Assembly: GCA_964578835.1 (NCBI GenBank)
Contig: CAZOEL010000028.1
Coordinates: 6,724-70,723, forward strand
DNA length: 64,000 bases
From: CAZOEL01 sp964578835
GTDB taxonomy: Bacteria; Desulfobacterota; Syntrophobacteria; Syntrophobacterales; Syntrophobacteraceae
Direction of reading: 5' to 3'
Numbering within the stretch: the first letter of the stretch is position 1; the number at the start of each line of letters is the position of its first letter. The notes below the pieces were generated by a model. The model had not been told where the DNA came from and searched no databases. It saw nothing but the letters and a program-made list of their open reading frames with translations. The position numbers and the translations under genes are program-made. Shown one piece after another: positions 30,301 through 38,191 of the stretch.

Positions 30301-31811
30301 ATGGAGCGGCTCAGGTCGCCCCGGCTCACCGCGGTGGCCACATCCGCAATGGCGCGCACCTGAATGGTGAGGTTTCCCGCAAGCTGGTTGACATTGTCGG
30401 TGAGGTCTTTCCAGACTCCCGATATTCCTTTGACCTGCGCCTGCCCGCCAAGCTTCCCTTCGGTCCCCACTTCCCTGGCCACCCGCGTGACTTCGCCTCC
30501 GAAGGCGTTGAGCTGGTCGACCATGCGGTTAATCGTGTCCTTTAGCTCCAGAATCTCGCCTCGCGCATCGACGGTGATTTTCTGGGAAAGGTCTCCGTTG
30601 GCCACGGCGATGGTCACCTTGGCGATGTCTCGAACCTGAGAAGTGAGGCTTCCAGCCATCGCGTTGACGTTATCGGTGAGATCCTTCCAGACTCCAGCGA
30701 CGCCTTTGACCTGCGCCTGTCCGCCCAATTTTCCGTCGGTTCCCACCTCTCTGGCCACACGCGTGACTTCGGAGGCGAAGGCGTTGAGCTGGTCGACCAT
30801 GCGGTTTATCGTGTCCTTTAGCTCCAGGATCTCGCCCTTTGCTTCCACCGTGATCGTGCGCGAGAGGTCTCCATTGGCAACCGCCGTGGTGACGAGCGCT
30901 ATGTTTCGCACCTGATGGGTGAGATTGCTGCCCATCTGATTCACATTGTCCGTGAGGTCTTTCCAGACGCCCGATACGCCGCGCACATAGGCCTGACCGC
31001 CCAGTTTTCCGTCTGTGCCGACTTCTCTGGCGACGCGGGTCACTTCAGAGGCGAAACTGTTCAGCTGATCGACCATCTTGTTGATGGTGTCTTTTAGCTC
31101 GAGGATTTCTCCGCTGGCCTCAACGGTGATCTTCTTCGACAGATCCCCCTGAGCTACGGCGGTTGTGATCTCGGCAATATTTCTCACCTGGGAAGTGAGG
31201 CTCCCCGCCATGGCGTTGACGCTGTCCGTAAGGTCTTTCCAGACGCCGGAAAGCTCCATTACCTGCGCCTGCCCGCCAAGCTTTCCGTCGGTTCCGACCT
31301 CCCTCGCGACGCGGGTCACTTCGGACGCGAAGCCGCTCAGCTGATCGACCATGGTGTTGACAACGTTTCCGATTCTCAGGAATTCGCCTTGCAAGGGCCT
31401 TCCGTCTATTTCGTGCGCAATCTTGCGGGAGAGGTCTCCACGGGCCACGGCTGAAAGGACGCTCGCCGTTTCTGCGGTGGGCTGGGCCAGGTTGACGATG
31501 AGAGAGTTGATCGAGTCTACGGCAGTCTTCCATCCTCCGCTGACGCTTCCCATGGATGCGCGCTCTTCCATGTTTCCTTCCAGGCCAACCACGGTATTGA
31601 TGCGAACGAGCTCTCCCGTTATCTGCTCATTGAGCCTGACGGCCTCATTGAACGCTTCGGCAATCTCGCGCATAATGCCGTCGCCGCCATTGCCATCCAG
31701 CCTAATGGAGAAATCGCCGTCTCGCACAGCTCTAAGCGCCTGGAGCAGCTCCTCGAGCTGTGAATCGTCCTTGCCATTGCAGGCTACGGATTGCTTTCCT
31801 TTCATGCTCAT
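27369..31811 (-). CDS. large soluble HAMP-array hybrid histidine kinase with three receivers
   Basis: The 1480-residue protein has no transmembrane segment. Residues about 20-560 are tandem HAMP-type units of roughly 92 residues, each with [20 protein letters not shown] and [24 protein letters not shown] motifs. A GAF domain follows (about 575-740), then a long coiled coil (about 745-800). The HisKA box SHELRTPLN has His809, and a HATPase ([21 protein letters not shown]) follows. Three receivers carry phospho-acceptors Asp1142, Asp1264 and Asp1411. The architecture resembles group III (Nik1-like) osmosensing hybrid kinases and similar bacterial proteins. It sits upstream of cheR. Repeat units are very alike in sequence. 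Confidence 0.92.
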   Translation of the reverse strand: MSMKGKQSVACNGKDDSQLEELLQALRAVRDGDFSIRLDGNGGDGIMREIAEAFNEAVRLNEQITGELVRINTVVGLEGNMEERASMGSVSGGWKTAVDSINSLIVNLAQPTAETASVLSAVARGDLSRKIAHEIDGRPLQGEFLRIGNVVNTMVDQLSGFASEVTRVAREVGTDGKLGGQAQVMELSGVWKDLTDSVNAMAGSLTSQVRNIAEITTAVAQGDLSKKITVEASGEILELKDTINKMVDQLNSFASEVTRVAREVGTDGKLGGQAYVRGVSGVWKDLTDNVNQMGSNLTHQVRNIALVTTAVANGDLSRTITVEAKGEILELKDTINRMVDQLNAFASEVTRVAREVGTDGKLGGQAQVKGVAGVWKDLTDNVNAMAGSLTSQVRDIAKVTIAVANGDLSQKITVDARGEILELKDTINRMVDQLNAFGGEVTRVAREVGTEGKLGGQAQVKGISGVWKDLTDNVNQLAGNLTIQVRAIADVATAVSRGDLSRSITVEAFGEVADLKDNVNQMIITLRETTRRNEEQDWLKTNLARFTRMLQGERDLQTVSRLVMSELTPLVNGLQSVFYVVDTEKGNRDPILKLLSSYAYIERKNVSNRWSIGEGLVGQCALEKKPILLTEVPDNYIRITSGLGESAPRNIIVLPVLFEGQALAVVEIASFSRFSEIHLVFLEQLMESLGVVLNMIQSSMRTEELLKQSQELAEELQTRQEDLKRSNEELEEQAQALKKSQELLKAQREELRNANDELEDKAAKLQEQKRMVEIKNRELELTQASLEEKAEQLAVTSKYKSEFLANMSHELRTPLNSLLLLAGLLAENKEGNLTAKQVEYLSTVHSSGQDLLSLINEILDLSKIEAGRMEFQVSSFSPDELRAFAERSFRQPAEQRGLDYRIVIAENLPPVIRTDQQRLEQILRNLLSNAFKFTESGSVILEIGYPKPDAQFESEALRQAGRAIAFSVRDTGIGIKKEKQKIIWEAFQQVDATTSRKYGGTGLGLTISREIARLLGGEIHLESEEGIGSIFTLYLPVHSQTLDRSTLLHPEDRTDPDSVEARKSSAVAAAMPGILQDYDAMDDRYEIEPNDRVVLIIEDDESFAGILKDIAHERDFKAIVAHRGDTGLALANEVKPDAIVLDLKLPVMDGWTILERLKSHAELRHIPVHIISALEERRKGLSTGAVSYLTKPVDKQTIERIFTQIENSLQRKMRRLLVAQQDGLERDEIAKLIGDGDVEVTSVSNGAQALEALKSCSFDCAILDLMLPDMNGIDLLEKIFSELHCEDLPVIVYTLRELSEEEHEQLRKYSDKIIVKGSDSQARLLDETALFLHRVESRLPAEKQRLIRQLHEPASSLIGKKILIIDDDVRNIFALTSVLESRGIQVLFAENGMDGISALNDNPDIDLILMDIMMPGMDGYETTRLIRLDDSRKDLPIVALTAKAMKGDREKCLEAGASDYISKPVDTGKLLSLLQVWLYK

Positions 31812-31875
31812 GCTCCCTGCTTTACATCTGCTATGGACCGGTTCGGGCAGCGTTTATTCCGCGCCCGGGCAATTT

Positions 31876-33684
31876 TCATCGTTTGAAAGGAATCGCCCAT
31901 TGTGTGTCCTCTTCGTCACCGGCCTGGGGGAGCTGGGCGTGAAGCTCTTCTTTCCTCTGCCTTATCGGCAGCGTGACGATGAAGGTCGATCCTTTGCCCG
32001 GCGAGCTCCTTACCGTGATATGTCCGAAATGGTGCTCCACGATCTTGCGGCATATGGCGAGCCCCATGCCGGTTCCACTGTAGGCTCTGTTGCCGTGCAG
32101 ACGTTGAAAGGGTCTGAAAATGCGGTCGAGATAGATTTCTTCAAAGCCCATCCCGTTGTCTTCGACAAAGACGCGGCAAGTCCCGTCGGCGCATTCCTCC
32201 CCATAGATTCTGATAAAAGGTTTTTCACTGCTCCGGTATTTTAGCGCATTGGAGATAAGATGATGGAATAATTGGCGCATTTGGCGGGCGCTCGCCTCGG
32301 CGTGAGGAAGCTCAGAAATCTCGACGCTTCCTTCCGTCTCCTGGACTCTGAAGCTCAGTTCATTCAGAGCCTCCATCGCCGGTATTCCAAGAGGTATCGA
32401 GTGAAAGGGCTCGGGCTCCATCGCAACGCGCGAATACCTGAGGAGGTCCTGGATCAACTGCTGCATCCGGCCGGCCGAGTTGATCATCCTGGTTAGATAT
32501 TCCGAGGCCGGCTCATCGATCGATGCGGAATGTCTGCTCTTGATGAGGCTCCCAAAAACCTGGAGCTTGCGGAGCGGCTCCTGGAGGTGATGCGTGGCGA
32601 CGAACGCGAGCTCCTGAAGCTCTTTGTTGGCGAACTGCAGTCTTGCGGCGTAGCTTTTGAGATCCTCATTGGCGATGGAAAGCTCGGCCGTGCGCTCCTG
32701 CACGCGCTGTTCGAGCTCGTCGTGCGCTTTCCTCAGAGCTTCCTCCGCCGCTTTGCGCTCGGAAATATCCTCCACCATTTTGAGGTAATAAAGAGGCCGT
32801 CCGTTCACTTCCCTCTGGAGGCGGATGTGCACGTTCGCCCAGACGATATCGCCGTCTTTTCGGATATACCGCTTCTCGTGTTGATAGTGATCGATCTCGC
32901 CGGCGTGAAGCTTCGCTATAAAAGGATTTTCCGATTCTATGTCGTCGGGATGCGTTATGTCCTTGATATACAAGGAAGTGAGCTCGGCTTTGGAATAGCC
33001 GGTAATGCAGCTCATGGCGTCATTTACAATCTCGAACCGGTTATCGAGCCCAACGATCGCTCCGCCTATGGGCGCCCCGTCAAAAGTGAGTCGGCATTCT
33101 TCTTCGCTTCGCCGCAGGGCTTCTTCCATGAGCTTTCTAGCGGTAATATCAAAGAAAATCATGATTGCGGAGACGATTTGGCCATTGCTGTCCAGGATCG
33201 GGCGGGAGCTTGCCGACATCTCCCCAAGCGCGCCGTCTTCACGCCTGAACCGGATTTCTTCATCGATGACGATCTCACCGGCAAGGAGGGAGCGCGCGAG
33301 CGGCCATTCCTCGGGCTTGTACGGCCTTCCATCCGGGTGAAATCCCTCATAGGCGCTGTAGCGGATTTTCTCATAAGGGGTTGGGGAAGCTCGCCTCCAG
33401 ATCTCCGCCGCATGCCTGCTCTCGAAGGTAATCCGGCCCGTGGCCGCATTTTCAATGACGATTCCCGCGGGTATATGCTCCAACATTATCTCGAGCACTT
33501 TGTTTTCCATCTTTCCAGAGGCGTCCGAGGCTTCAGAGCCTTTTGCCGCGTGAGGCTCCTTGCTCCGCAAAGCCTCGAGAGTCTTTTCAGCTTCGGCAAG
33601 ACGCTCTCTCAGCTCCTCAATTTCGTTTCTCCTGAAAAGAAGCTCCCGCCTCAGACTCTCCTCGATGCTCATGGGCATGCTCAT
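31876..33684 (-). CDS. PAS-PAS histidine kinase
   Basis: After an N-terminal coiled coil there are two PAS domains with PAC tails (about residues 75-195 and 200-325; LDSNGQIVSAIMIFFDIT; YYLKMVEDISERKAAEEAL). A second coiled coil precedes the HisKA domain with His365 in THHLQEPLRKL, and a HATPase closes the 602-residue protein (FVEDNGMGFEE; GTGMGLAICRKIVEHH). The start ATG at 33684 is one of several close Met codons; a longer version to 33756 is possible. It lies 64 bases upstream of the giant kinase on the same strand. Confidence 0.9.
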   Translation of the reverse strand: MSMPMSIEESLRRELLFRRNEIEELRERLAEAEKTLEALRSKEPHAAKGSEASDASGKMENKVLEIMLEHIPAGIVIENAATGRITFESRHAAEIWRRASPTPYEKIRYSAYEGFHPDGRPYKPEEWPLARSLLAGEIVIDEEIRFRREDGALGEMSASSRPILDSNGQIVSAIMIFFDITARKLMEEALRRSEEECRLTFDGAPIGGAIVGLDNRFEIVNDAMSCITGYSKAELTSLYIKDITHPDDIESENPFIAKLHAGEIDHYQHEKRYIRKDGDIVWANVHIRLQREVNGRPLYYLKMVEDISERKAAEEALRKAHDELEQRVQERTAELSIANEDLKSYAARLQFANKELQELAFVATHHLQEPLRKLQVFGSLIKSRHSASIDEPASEYLTRMINSAGRMQQLIQDLLRYSRVAMEPEPFHSIPLGIPAMEALNELSFRVQETEGSVEISELPHAEASARQMRQLFHHLISNALKYRSSEKPFIRIYGEECADGTCRVFVEDNGMGFEEIYLDRIFRPFQRLHGNRAYSGTGMGLAICRKIVEHHFGHITVRSSPGKGSTFIVTLPIRQRKEELHAQLPQAGDEEDTQWAIPFKR

Positions 33685-33855
33685 TTCTCTTAAAAAAGGC
33701 TCATTGCGCGGGTTTCCAAAAAAGCCGGAAACAGAAAAGGAAGGCAGTCTTGGCATACCGCCGGCTGCGCTTCTTATAAGAAGCTATGCATCGGGCGATT
33801 CTTTTCAATATGTGGATGATTTGATTTGGGGCGGATGGAAAGCGCGATGGCGCGC

Positions 33856-35544
33856 TCAATCGGAGGCCGTTTCCTGCAGCCTGATGATCTCGCGGCAGCA
33901 GGCGTTCTTAAACGTGTAGTCGAGCCCGTTTACCGAAAGAAGGCGATCGTCGTGCATAAGATCATGCGTGGAGTAGTCGCGGATGAGCCTTCCCGCGTGC
34001 ATCACGATTGTTCGTTGGCACAGAATGGAGACGATGTCTATGTCGTGGCTAATGAGGATTTTAGCTACTGAAAGGCTTCCCAGGATGTCGCAAAAGAGCT
34101 CTTCACTCTGTGGGTCGAGATTGGCTGTCGGCTCGTCCAGAATAAGAGCGCGGGGCCCCATCGCCAGAACGGAGGCGAGGGCGACCCGCTTCCTTTCTCC
34201 GGCGCTCAAATGATGGGGAACGCGGTCCTCATAGCCCGTAAGCCGCACCAGAGCAAAAGCCTCTTCAACCCGCCGCGTCATTTCCGAAGGAGAAAGCCCA
34301 AGCCGTTTGAGCCCGAAAGCAACCTCTTCGATGCAGGTGGGACAGAAAAGCTGGTCGGCCGGGTCCTGGAAGGCCAGTCCGAGGTGGCGCCAAAGCTCTT
34401 TTCTTTCCTTTCCCCGAATCCTTTTTCCATCGAAGAAGTAATCTCCTTTGCCCTCATAGATGCCTGCAAGGCAGGACACGAGAGTGGACTTGCCCGCCCC
34501 GTTTTCTCCCAAAAGGGCGACGCTTTCGCCTTCCCGGATCGAGAAGGAGACGTCCTGCACGCCCCACGTTCCATCCGGATATCTGTAGGCGTAATCCCTG
34601 AGCTCTATGAAGGCCTTTGCTCGAGCTTCGCTTTGCTGCGCTCCTCCGGAATCTTTCGGCGGAGCGGCGACCTCCAAATGGGTGTGATGATGGTGGCGAT
34701 GGCTCCCATGGTCTCCGTTGCCGCAGCAGCTGAAGCGAAAAGTGAAATCGAGGCCGTGCTCTCTCAGGTAGGATTTGTCCGAGAGCAGGTCTTCCATGGA
34801 GAAATCGTGGTGGATGCTCCCTCTTTCCAGGACCACGGCCCTGGAGCATAAACCGAACAGGAAGGGAAGATCGTGGCTTATGCAGATGAGAGCCCCGGGA
34901 AAATCGGCGAGAAGCTCCATGAAGAGCATCTCCTGCTTGGGGTCGAGGTTGGCCGTGGGCTCATCCAGGATGAGGGCTTCGGGGCTCATCGAAAGGATCG
35001 TGGCGAGGGCCGCGCGTTTCTTCTGCCCGTAGCTCAAATGATAAGGCGCTTTGTAGCGCAGGCCATCGAGACCCACCTTCCGCAGCGTCTCCTCGACGCG
35101 CCTCTCCACCTCGCGGGACGGCAAATCCTGGTTGTAGGGGCCGAAAGCGACATCCTCATCGATCGTGTTGCAGAAAAGCTGGTCGTCCGGGTCCTGGAAC
35201 AGCATGCCAACCTTGAGCCTCACCGCCCTCAGCCGCGACTCGTCAAGGGGCTCTCCACGGTAGAGCACGCTTCCGTTCCGAGGGCGGAAGAGGCCGTTGA
35301 GGTGCTTGACAAGAGTTGTCTTTCCGGCCCCATTGTGCCCGACGAGAGCGATCCTGTCGCCTTCATGGATGGTGAGATCGATGCCGCCCAGAGCCTTGCG
35401 CCCGTCGGGATAATGGTAGTCGACCGAGCGAAGCTCAAAAAGAGGGGGTTTTTCCACATCCGATTTCAGCGCAAAGGAGTCCGCGGCACGGTAAGGCGCT
35501 CGTCTTTTGCCGCCATTTGTCTCTTGATGGAAGCTTTTTATCAT
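33856..35544 (-). CDS. fused double ABC ATPase of CbiO/EcfA type with His-rich linker
   Basis: Two complete ABC domains lie in one 562-residue chain. Each has a Walker A (GHNGAGKTTLVKHL; GENGAGKSTLVSCL), a signature (LSYGQKKRAAL; LSAGERKRVAL), a Walker B (ALILDEPTANLDP in both) and the Q-loop FQDPDDQLFC/FQDPADQLFC typical of cobalt, nickel and ECF transporters. A linker (about residues 275-290) reads GDHGSHRHHHHTHLE and could bind metal. No permease such as CbiM or CbiQ lies in the window, so partners must be elsewhere or are lost. I chose the ATG at 35544; an upstream TTG is unlikely. C-terminal CCR residues are also notable. Confidence 0.85.
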   Translation of the reverse strand: MIKSFHQETNGGKRRAPYRAADSFALKSDVEKPPLFELRSVDYHYPDGRKALGGIDLTIHEGDRIALVGHNGAGKTTLVKHLNGLFRPRNGSVLYRGEPLDESRLRAVRLKVGMLFQDPDDQLFCNTIDEDVAFGPYNQDLPSREVERRVEETLRKVGLDGLRYKAPYHLSYGQKKRAALATILSMSPEALILDEPTANLDPKQEMLFMELLADFPGALICISHDLPFLFGLCSRAVVLERGSIHHDFSMEDLLSDKSYLREHGLDFTFRFSCCGNGDHGSHRHHHHTHLEVAAPPKDSGGAQQSEARAKAFIELRDYAYRYPDGTWGVQDVSFSIREGESVALLGENGAGKSTLVSCLAGIYEGKGDYFFDGKRIRGKERKELWRHLGLAFQDPADQLFCPTCIEEVAFGLKRLGLSPSEMTRRVEEAFALVRLTGYEDRVPHHLSAGERKRVALASVLAMGPRALILDEPTANLDPQSEELFCDILGSLSVAKILISHDIDIVSILCQRTIVMHAGRLIRDYSTHDLMHDDRLLSVNGLDYTFKNACCREIIRLQETASD

Positions 35545-35628
35545 ATTGGACCGGCCGCAGTTCTCTTCACATATAATTAAGGTTATTTCACAATACCGCA
35601 AAACTTCCTCGAAGCGGATCGTTTTTCC

Positions 35629-35650
35629 CCCTCTCCCTCAGGGAGAGGGG
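35629..35650. repeat. CCCTCTCCCT palindrome, third copy
   Basis: CCCTCTCCCTCAGGGAGAGG matches the pair at 25992-26095. It lies between the outer-membrane protein gene and the ABC ATPase gene. Confidence 0.5.
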
Positions 35651-35774
35651 ACCGATAATGCCTCTTTGGGCAAGCGAAAAAGGTGAGTTGTGCGCTACTG
35701 CGTTTATTTCATCGAACGCATCGGCCTGGCGGCTTTCACCGCGCACAAGCTCCGTGCGTCCCTCAAGCCCGACA

Positions 35775-36533
35775 TCAAAAACGGAAAGCCAATCCCGCAA
35801 GCAGCGAATAGTCCACCTCGGGCTCGGTCAGTCCTACTTTGACGCCGAAATCGATGTCCAGATTCTCCGTTACGGGAACGACAAATCCCCCCAGCGCAAA
35901 TACGGGAGGAGTATTGGACTCTTTGTCGGTGTTTTCTTCGACTCCGACATTAGCCACCAACGTCAACCACTTGCATACTTCCAGCTCGGAAGCGAGGGAG
36001 ACATGCCAGATATCTTCCTCCTCGCCGGCTTTGTTTTCGTTTCTACCGTAACCCGTATTGAAATGGAAAGTCCAGGGCTCCAGCCCCATTGATGCAATAA
36101 AGAATATGCTCCCCCCGACTCTCCCCGTTCCGAGTCCTTCATGTTCGTTTCCGGAAGGAATCGACAAACCTGGCTTGATGGCGAAGCTCAGATTCTCTCT
36201 TTCAAAAAAACGCCATTTCACTTCGATCGACATGTCCGAAATTCCTTCCTCCGTCACCTTCTCTCCGTCTTCCTTGGTGGAGATATACTGGAAGGGGATG
36301 CCGACCACGAAATCGACGCTGTCGATTATGCCATAAGACAAAACGGTTTCAAGCTCATGCGTGTGCTCACGCAATCCATCATCGTCTTCATGTCCGAATT
36401 CATAGTTGAGCTCGAGCTGGAATTTTCCCTTCCCCTGAGTCCCCGTGTCGTCGGTAACGAGCGGATGCATGCCAAAAGCGGTTCCCGCGCAGATCATGAC
36501 AAAGAATACGGCCACTACGGCTCTGTTGAACAT
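35775..36533 (-). CDS. outer-membrane beta-barrel protein (phenol-degradation / transporter family type)
   Basis: The 252-residue protein has a signal peptide (MFNRAVVAVFFVMICAGTAFG) and a C-terminal phenylalanine (GLAFRF), as expected for an outer-membrane beta-barrel. Amphipathic strands and aromatic alternation are visible through the middle (FQLELNYEF; VKWRFFER; WHVSLASELEV). It resembles the MetA-pathway-of-phenol family, whose members are predicted transporters of unknown substrate. AGGAGG precedes the ATG. The ABC ATPase gene begins 230 bases downstream on the same strand. A metal-related role is only a guess from that neighbour. Confidence 0.72.
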   Translation of the reverse strand: MFNRAVVAVFFVMICAGTAFGMHPLVTDDTGTQGKGKFQLELNYEFGHEDDDGLREHTHELETVLSYGIIDSVDFVVGIPFQYISTKEDGEKVTEEGISDMSIEVKWRFFERENLSFAIKPGLSIPSGNEHEGLGTGRVGGSIFFIASMGLEPWTFHFNTGYGRNENKAGEEEDIWHVSLASELEVCKWLTLVANVGVEENTDKESNTPPVFALGGFVVPVTENLDIDFGVKVGLTEPEVDYSLLAGLAFRF

Positions 36534-36684
36534 CTCAAACCCCTCCTTTTTGGTTGAAGCGCGCTCCGGCGCCGAAGGTCAAACTCTGCCGGCGTCGCCC
36601 GGCAATTCTCATTTTGGCCGGCGTAGGGTGGGCAGAGTATTTTCCCGCCCACCAAAAACCGGCTCTATGCGCCAAAAAACAAAA

Positions 36685-36736
36685 AGCCATGAATGCTTCA
36701 GCCGCCCTCCAAAGGGCGCAAAAAGCCTTCATGGCT
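36685..36736. repeat. imperfect palindrome with AGCCATGAA arms
   Basis: AGCCATGAATGCTT at 36685-36698 can pair with AAGCCTTCATGGCT at 36723-36736, apart from a bulge. An inner GCCCT/AGGGC stem sits between them. No T-run follows. It could be a structured leader on the outer-membrane protein transcript. Confidence 0.4.
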
Positions 36737-36869
36737 CATGATTCTCCAGATTCCCGGAAAAAGCGGCTTTCAAGCCGCGGTTAAGAACCGAGATGAAAGT
36801 ACGACACACCATAGTTGAGCTGCCTGGGCTTTTCAAATCGGGAAGCCCAACAAAACATCATGGAAGGTT

Positions 36870-36886
36870 GATTGTCAAGGACAATC
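36870..36886. promoter_or_regulatory. GATTGTC-N3-GACAATC dyad, candidate operator
   Basis: A perfect seven-base dyad with a three-base centre lies about 170 bases upstream of the WYL regulator. WYL proteins of this kind often control neighbouring cas genes, so it is a reasonable candidate for autoregulation. Nothing else supports it. Confidence 0.3.
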
Positions 36887-37055
36887 TCCGGTTGCTCGAT
36901 GAAACGTTGGACTTTGGGGAAGCTCGGGAGTATTGTGGCGATATCTTTACTCAATACGCAGTCGGGAATTTTTTTTTGAGCCTCAGCTTGCGGGAACCGC
37001 AGTGTTCCCGCTCACTCCGTTATTATGTCCGAAACAGAAATGATGGAGGAAGACA

Positions 37056-38075
37056 ATGTCGTCATACGCTTTTCCAGGCCAATGTCGCTCTTTGGACGAA
37101 ACGAAGCGGATCTCCCGGATATTTCAGCTCCTGCAGCTCATCCTCTCCCAGCCCAATTCTCATACCCGCCGCGCTCTGGCCGAGCGCTTCGAGGTGAGCG
37201 AGCGCATGATTCAGAAGGATCTCGACGTCATCCGCCACGGCCTCAAGCTCGATGTCTCCCACTCCCGCAACGGATACGCCCTGGAAGACACGCCAAGGCT
37301 TCCCGCGATACGCTACACCCTTAAAGAGGCGCTTGCGATCTGGCTTGCAATCCAGTCGGCGCAAAGAAGCCCCGGCATTTGCTCTGAGGACCTTTCCGCA
37401 GCCGTTGCGAGGTTGGAAGCGCTCTTGCCGCTGGAGCTGGCAAACCTGCTCCGCCTTACCGCCGCCTCAGAGCCCCCGCGCTCGTGGAAGGGGCGCAGGG
37501 CGGAGATTCTCAGCCTCCTCGGACTGGCGCTCGCGCAGCAGCGCAAGGTTCAAATGGTCTATCGGAGTCTCTCCCAAGGCGGAAGGCAGAGCGAGCGGGT
37601 GGTGCGGCCCTATCGCCTGATGCCGTACGTGCGCTCCTGGCATCTCATCGCCTGGTGCGAAGCGCGGGGCGAAGTCCGGATCTTCAAGGTGGACCGGATC
37701 GAAAGAGCCGCAATGACGGATGAAGGCTACAGCATTCCGGATTCATTCGATATGGAGGAGTACATGGGCGATGCATGGGGAGTCATGCGTGGAGGAGACG
37801 CAAAGGTGGAAGAAATACTGGTCCGCTTCGACGAACAGGCGGGCAAATGGGTGAGCGAGGAGTTCTGGCATCGCACCCAGCAATGCGAGCCACACCCCGA
37901 AGGAGGCATGCTCTTTTCCGTGAAAGCGCCCGTAACCCCCGAGCTCATAAACTGGCTCCTCTACTACGGAGCGCGCGCCGAGGTGCTCAAGCCCGCCTGG
38001 CTTCGGGCTCGAGTGGCGGAAGAGCATCGGAGGGCCGCGGAGGTTAATGGGGCGGAGCCCGAAGGGCGGCGATGA
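37056..38075 (+). CDS. WYL-domain transcriptional regulator heading the cas operon
   Basis: The 339-residue protein starts with a winged helix-turn-helix (SHTRRALAERFEVSERMIQKDL) and has a WYL domain from about residue 150 (VQMVYRSLSQGGRQSERVVRPYRLMPY; SWHLIAWCEARGEVRIFKVDRI), followed by a WCX-like C-terminal part. WYL domains bind nucleic-acid ligands and often regulate CRISPR and other defence genes. AGGAGGAA-type sequence (GGAGGAAG) precedes the ATG. The gene ends 116 bases before the probable cas3 start and is on the same strand, so it may both regulate and be cotranscribed with cas3. Confidence 0.88.
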   Translation: MSSYAFPGQCRSLDETKRISRIFQLLQLILSQPNSHTRRALAERFEVSERMIQKDLDVIRHGLKLDVSHSRNGYALEDTPRLPAIRYTLKEALAIWLAIQSAQRSPGICSEDLSAAVARLEALLPLELANLLRLTAASEPPRSWKGRRAEILSLLGLALAQQRKVQMVYRSLSQGGRQSERVVRPYRLMPYVRSWHLIAWCEARGEVRIFKVDRIERAAMTDEGYSIPDSFDMEEYMGDAWGVMRGGDAKVEEILVRFDEQAGKWVSEEFWHRTQQCEPHPEGGMLFSVKAPVTPELINWLLYYGARAEVLKPAWLRARVAEEHRRAAEVNGAEPEGRR

Positions 38076-38191
38076 AAGGAGGAATAGACCCTTGTGGTAA
38101 GGAAATTCGGTTGAAGTTGCGGCTAAACAGCTGTCCTTGGATGACATGCTTTCTTTCGCTCGTTCTTCTGCGAGTAGCGTTTGGAGTAGCT

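Larger units (their letters stand above)
36534..37055. other. intergenic region before the WYL/cas genes
   Basis: About 520 bases with no convincing gene. An imperfect palindrome with AGCCATGAA arms spans 36685-36736. A GATTGTC dyad is at 36870-36886. GCGGGAAC pairs with GTTCCCGC at 36990-37011. The region must hold promoters for the divergent outer-membrane protein and the WYL regulator/cas genes. Confidence 0.5.

Noticed and set aside
29385..33693. Long plus-strand frames opposite the kinases
   Set aside because: Leucine- and arginine-rich antisense shadows of the two kinase genes.
36534..36780. Possible riboswitch upstream of the outer-membrane protein gene
   Set aside because: A hairpin is present but none of the conserved cobalamin or other riboswitch core motifs is visible.
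36990..37011. GCGGGAAC/GTTCCCGC hairpin as a CRISPR-like repeat
   Set aside because: Only short GC similarity to the array repeat; no spaced copies.
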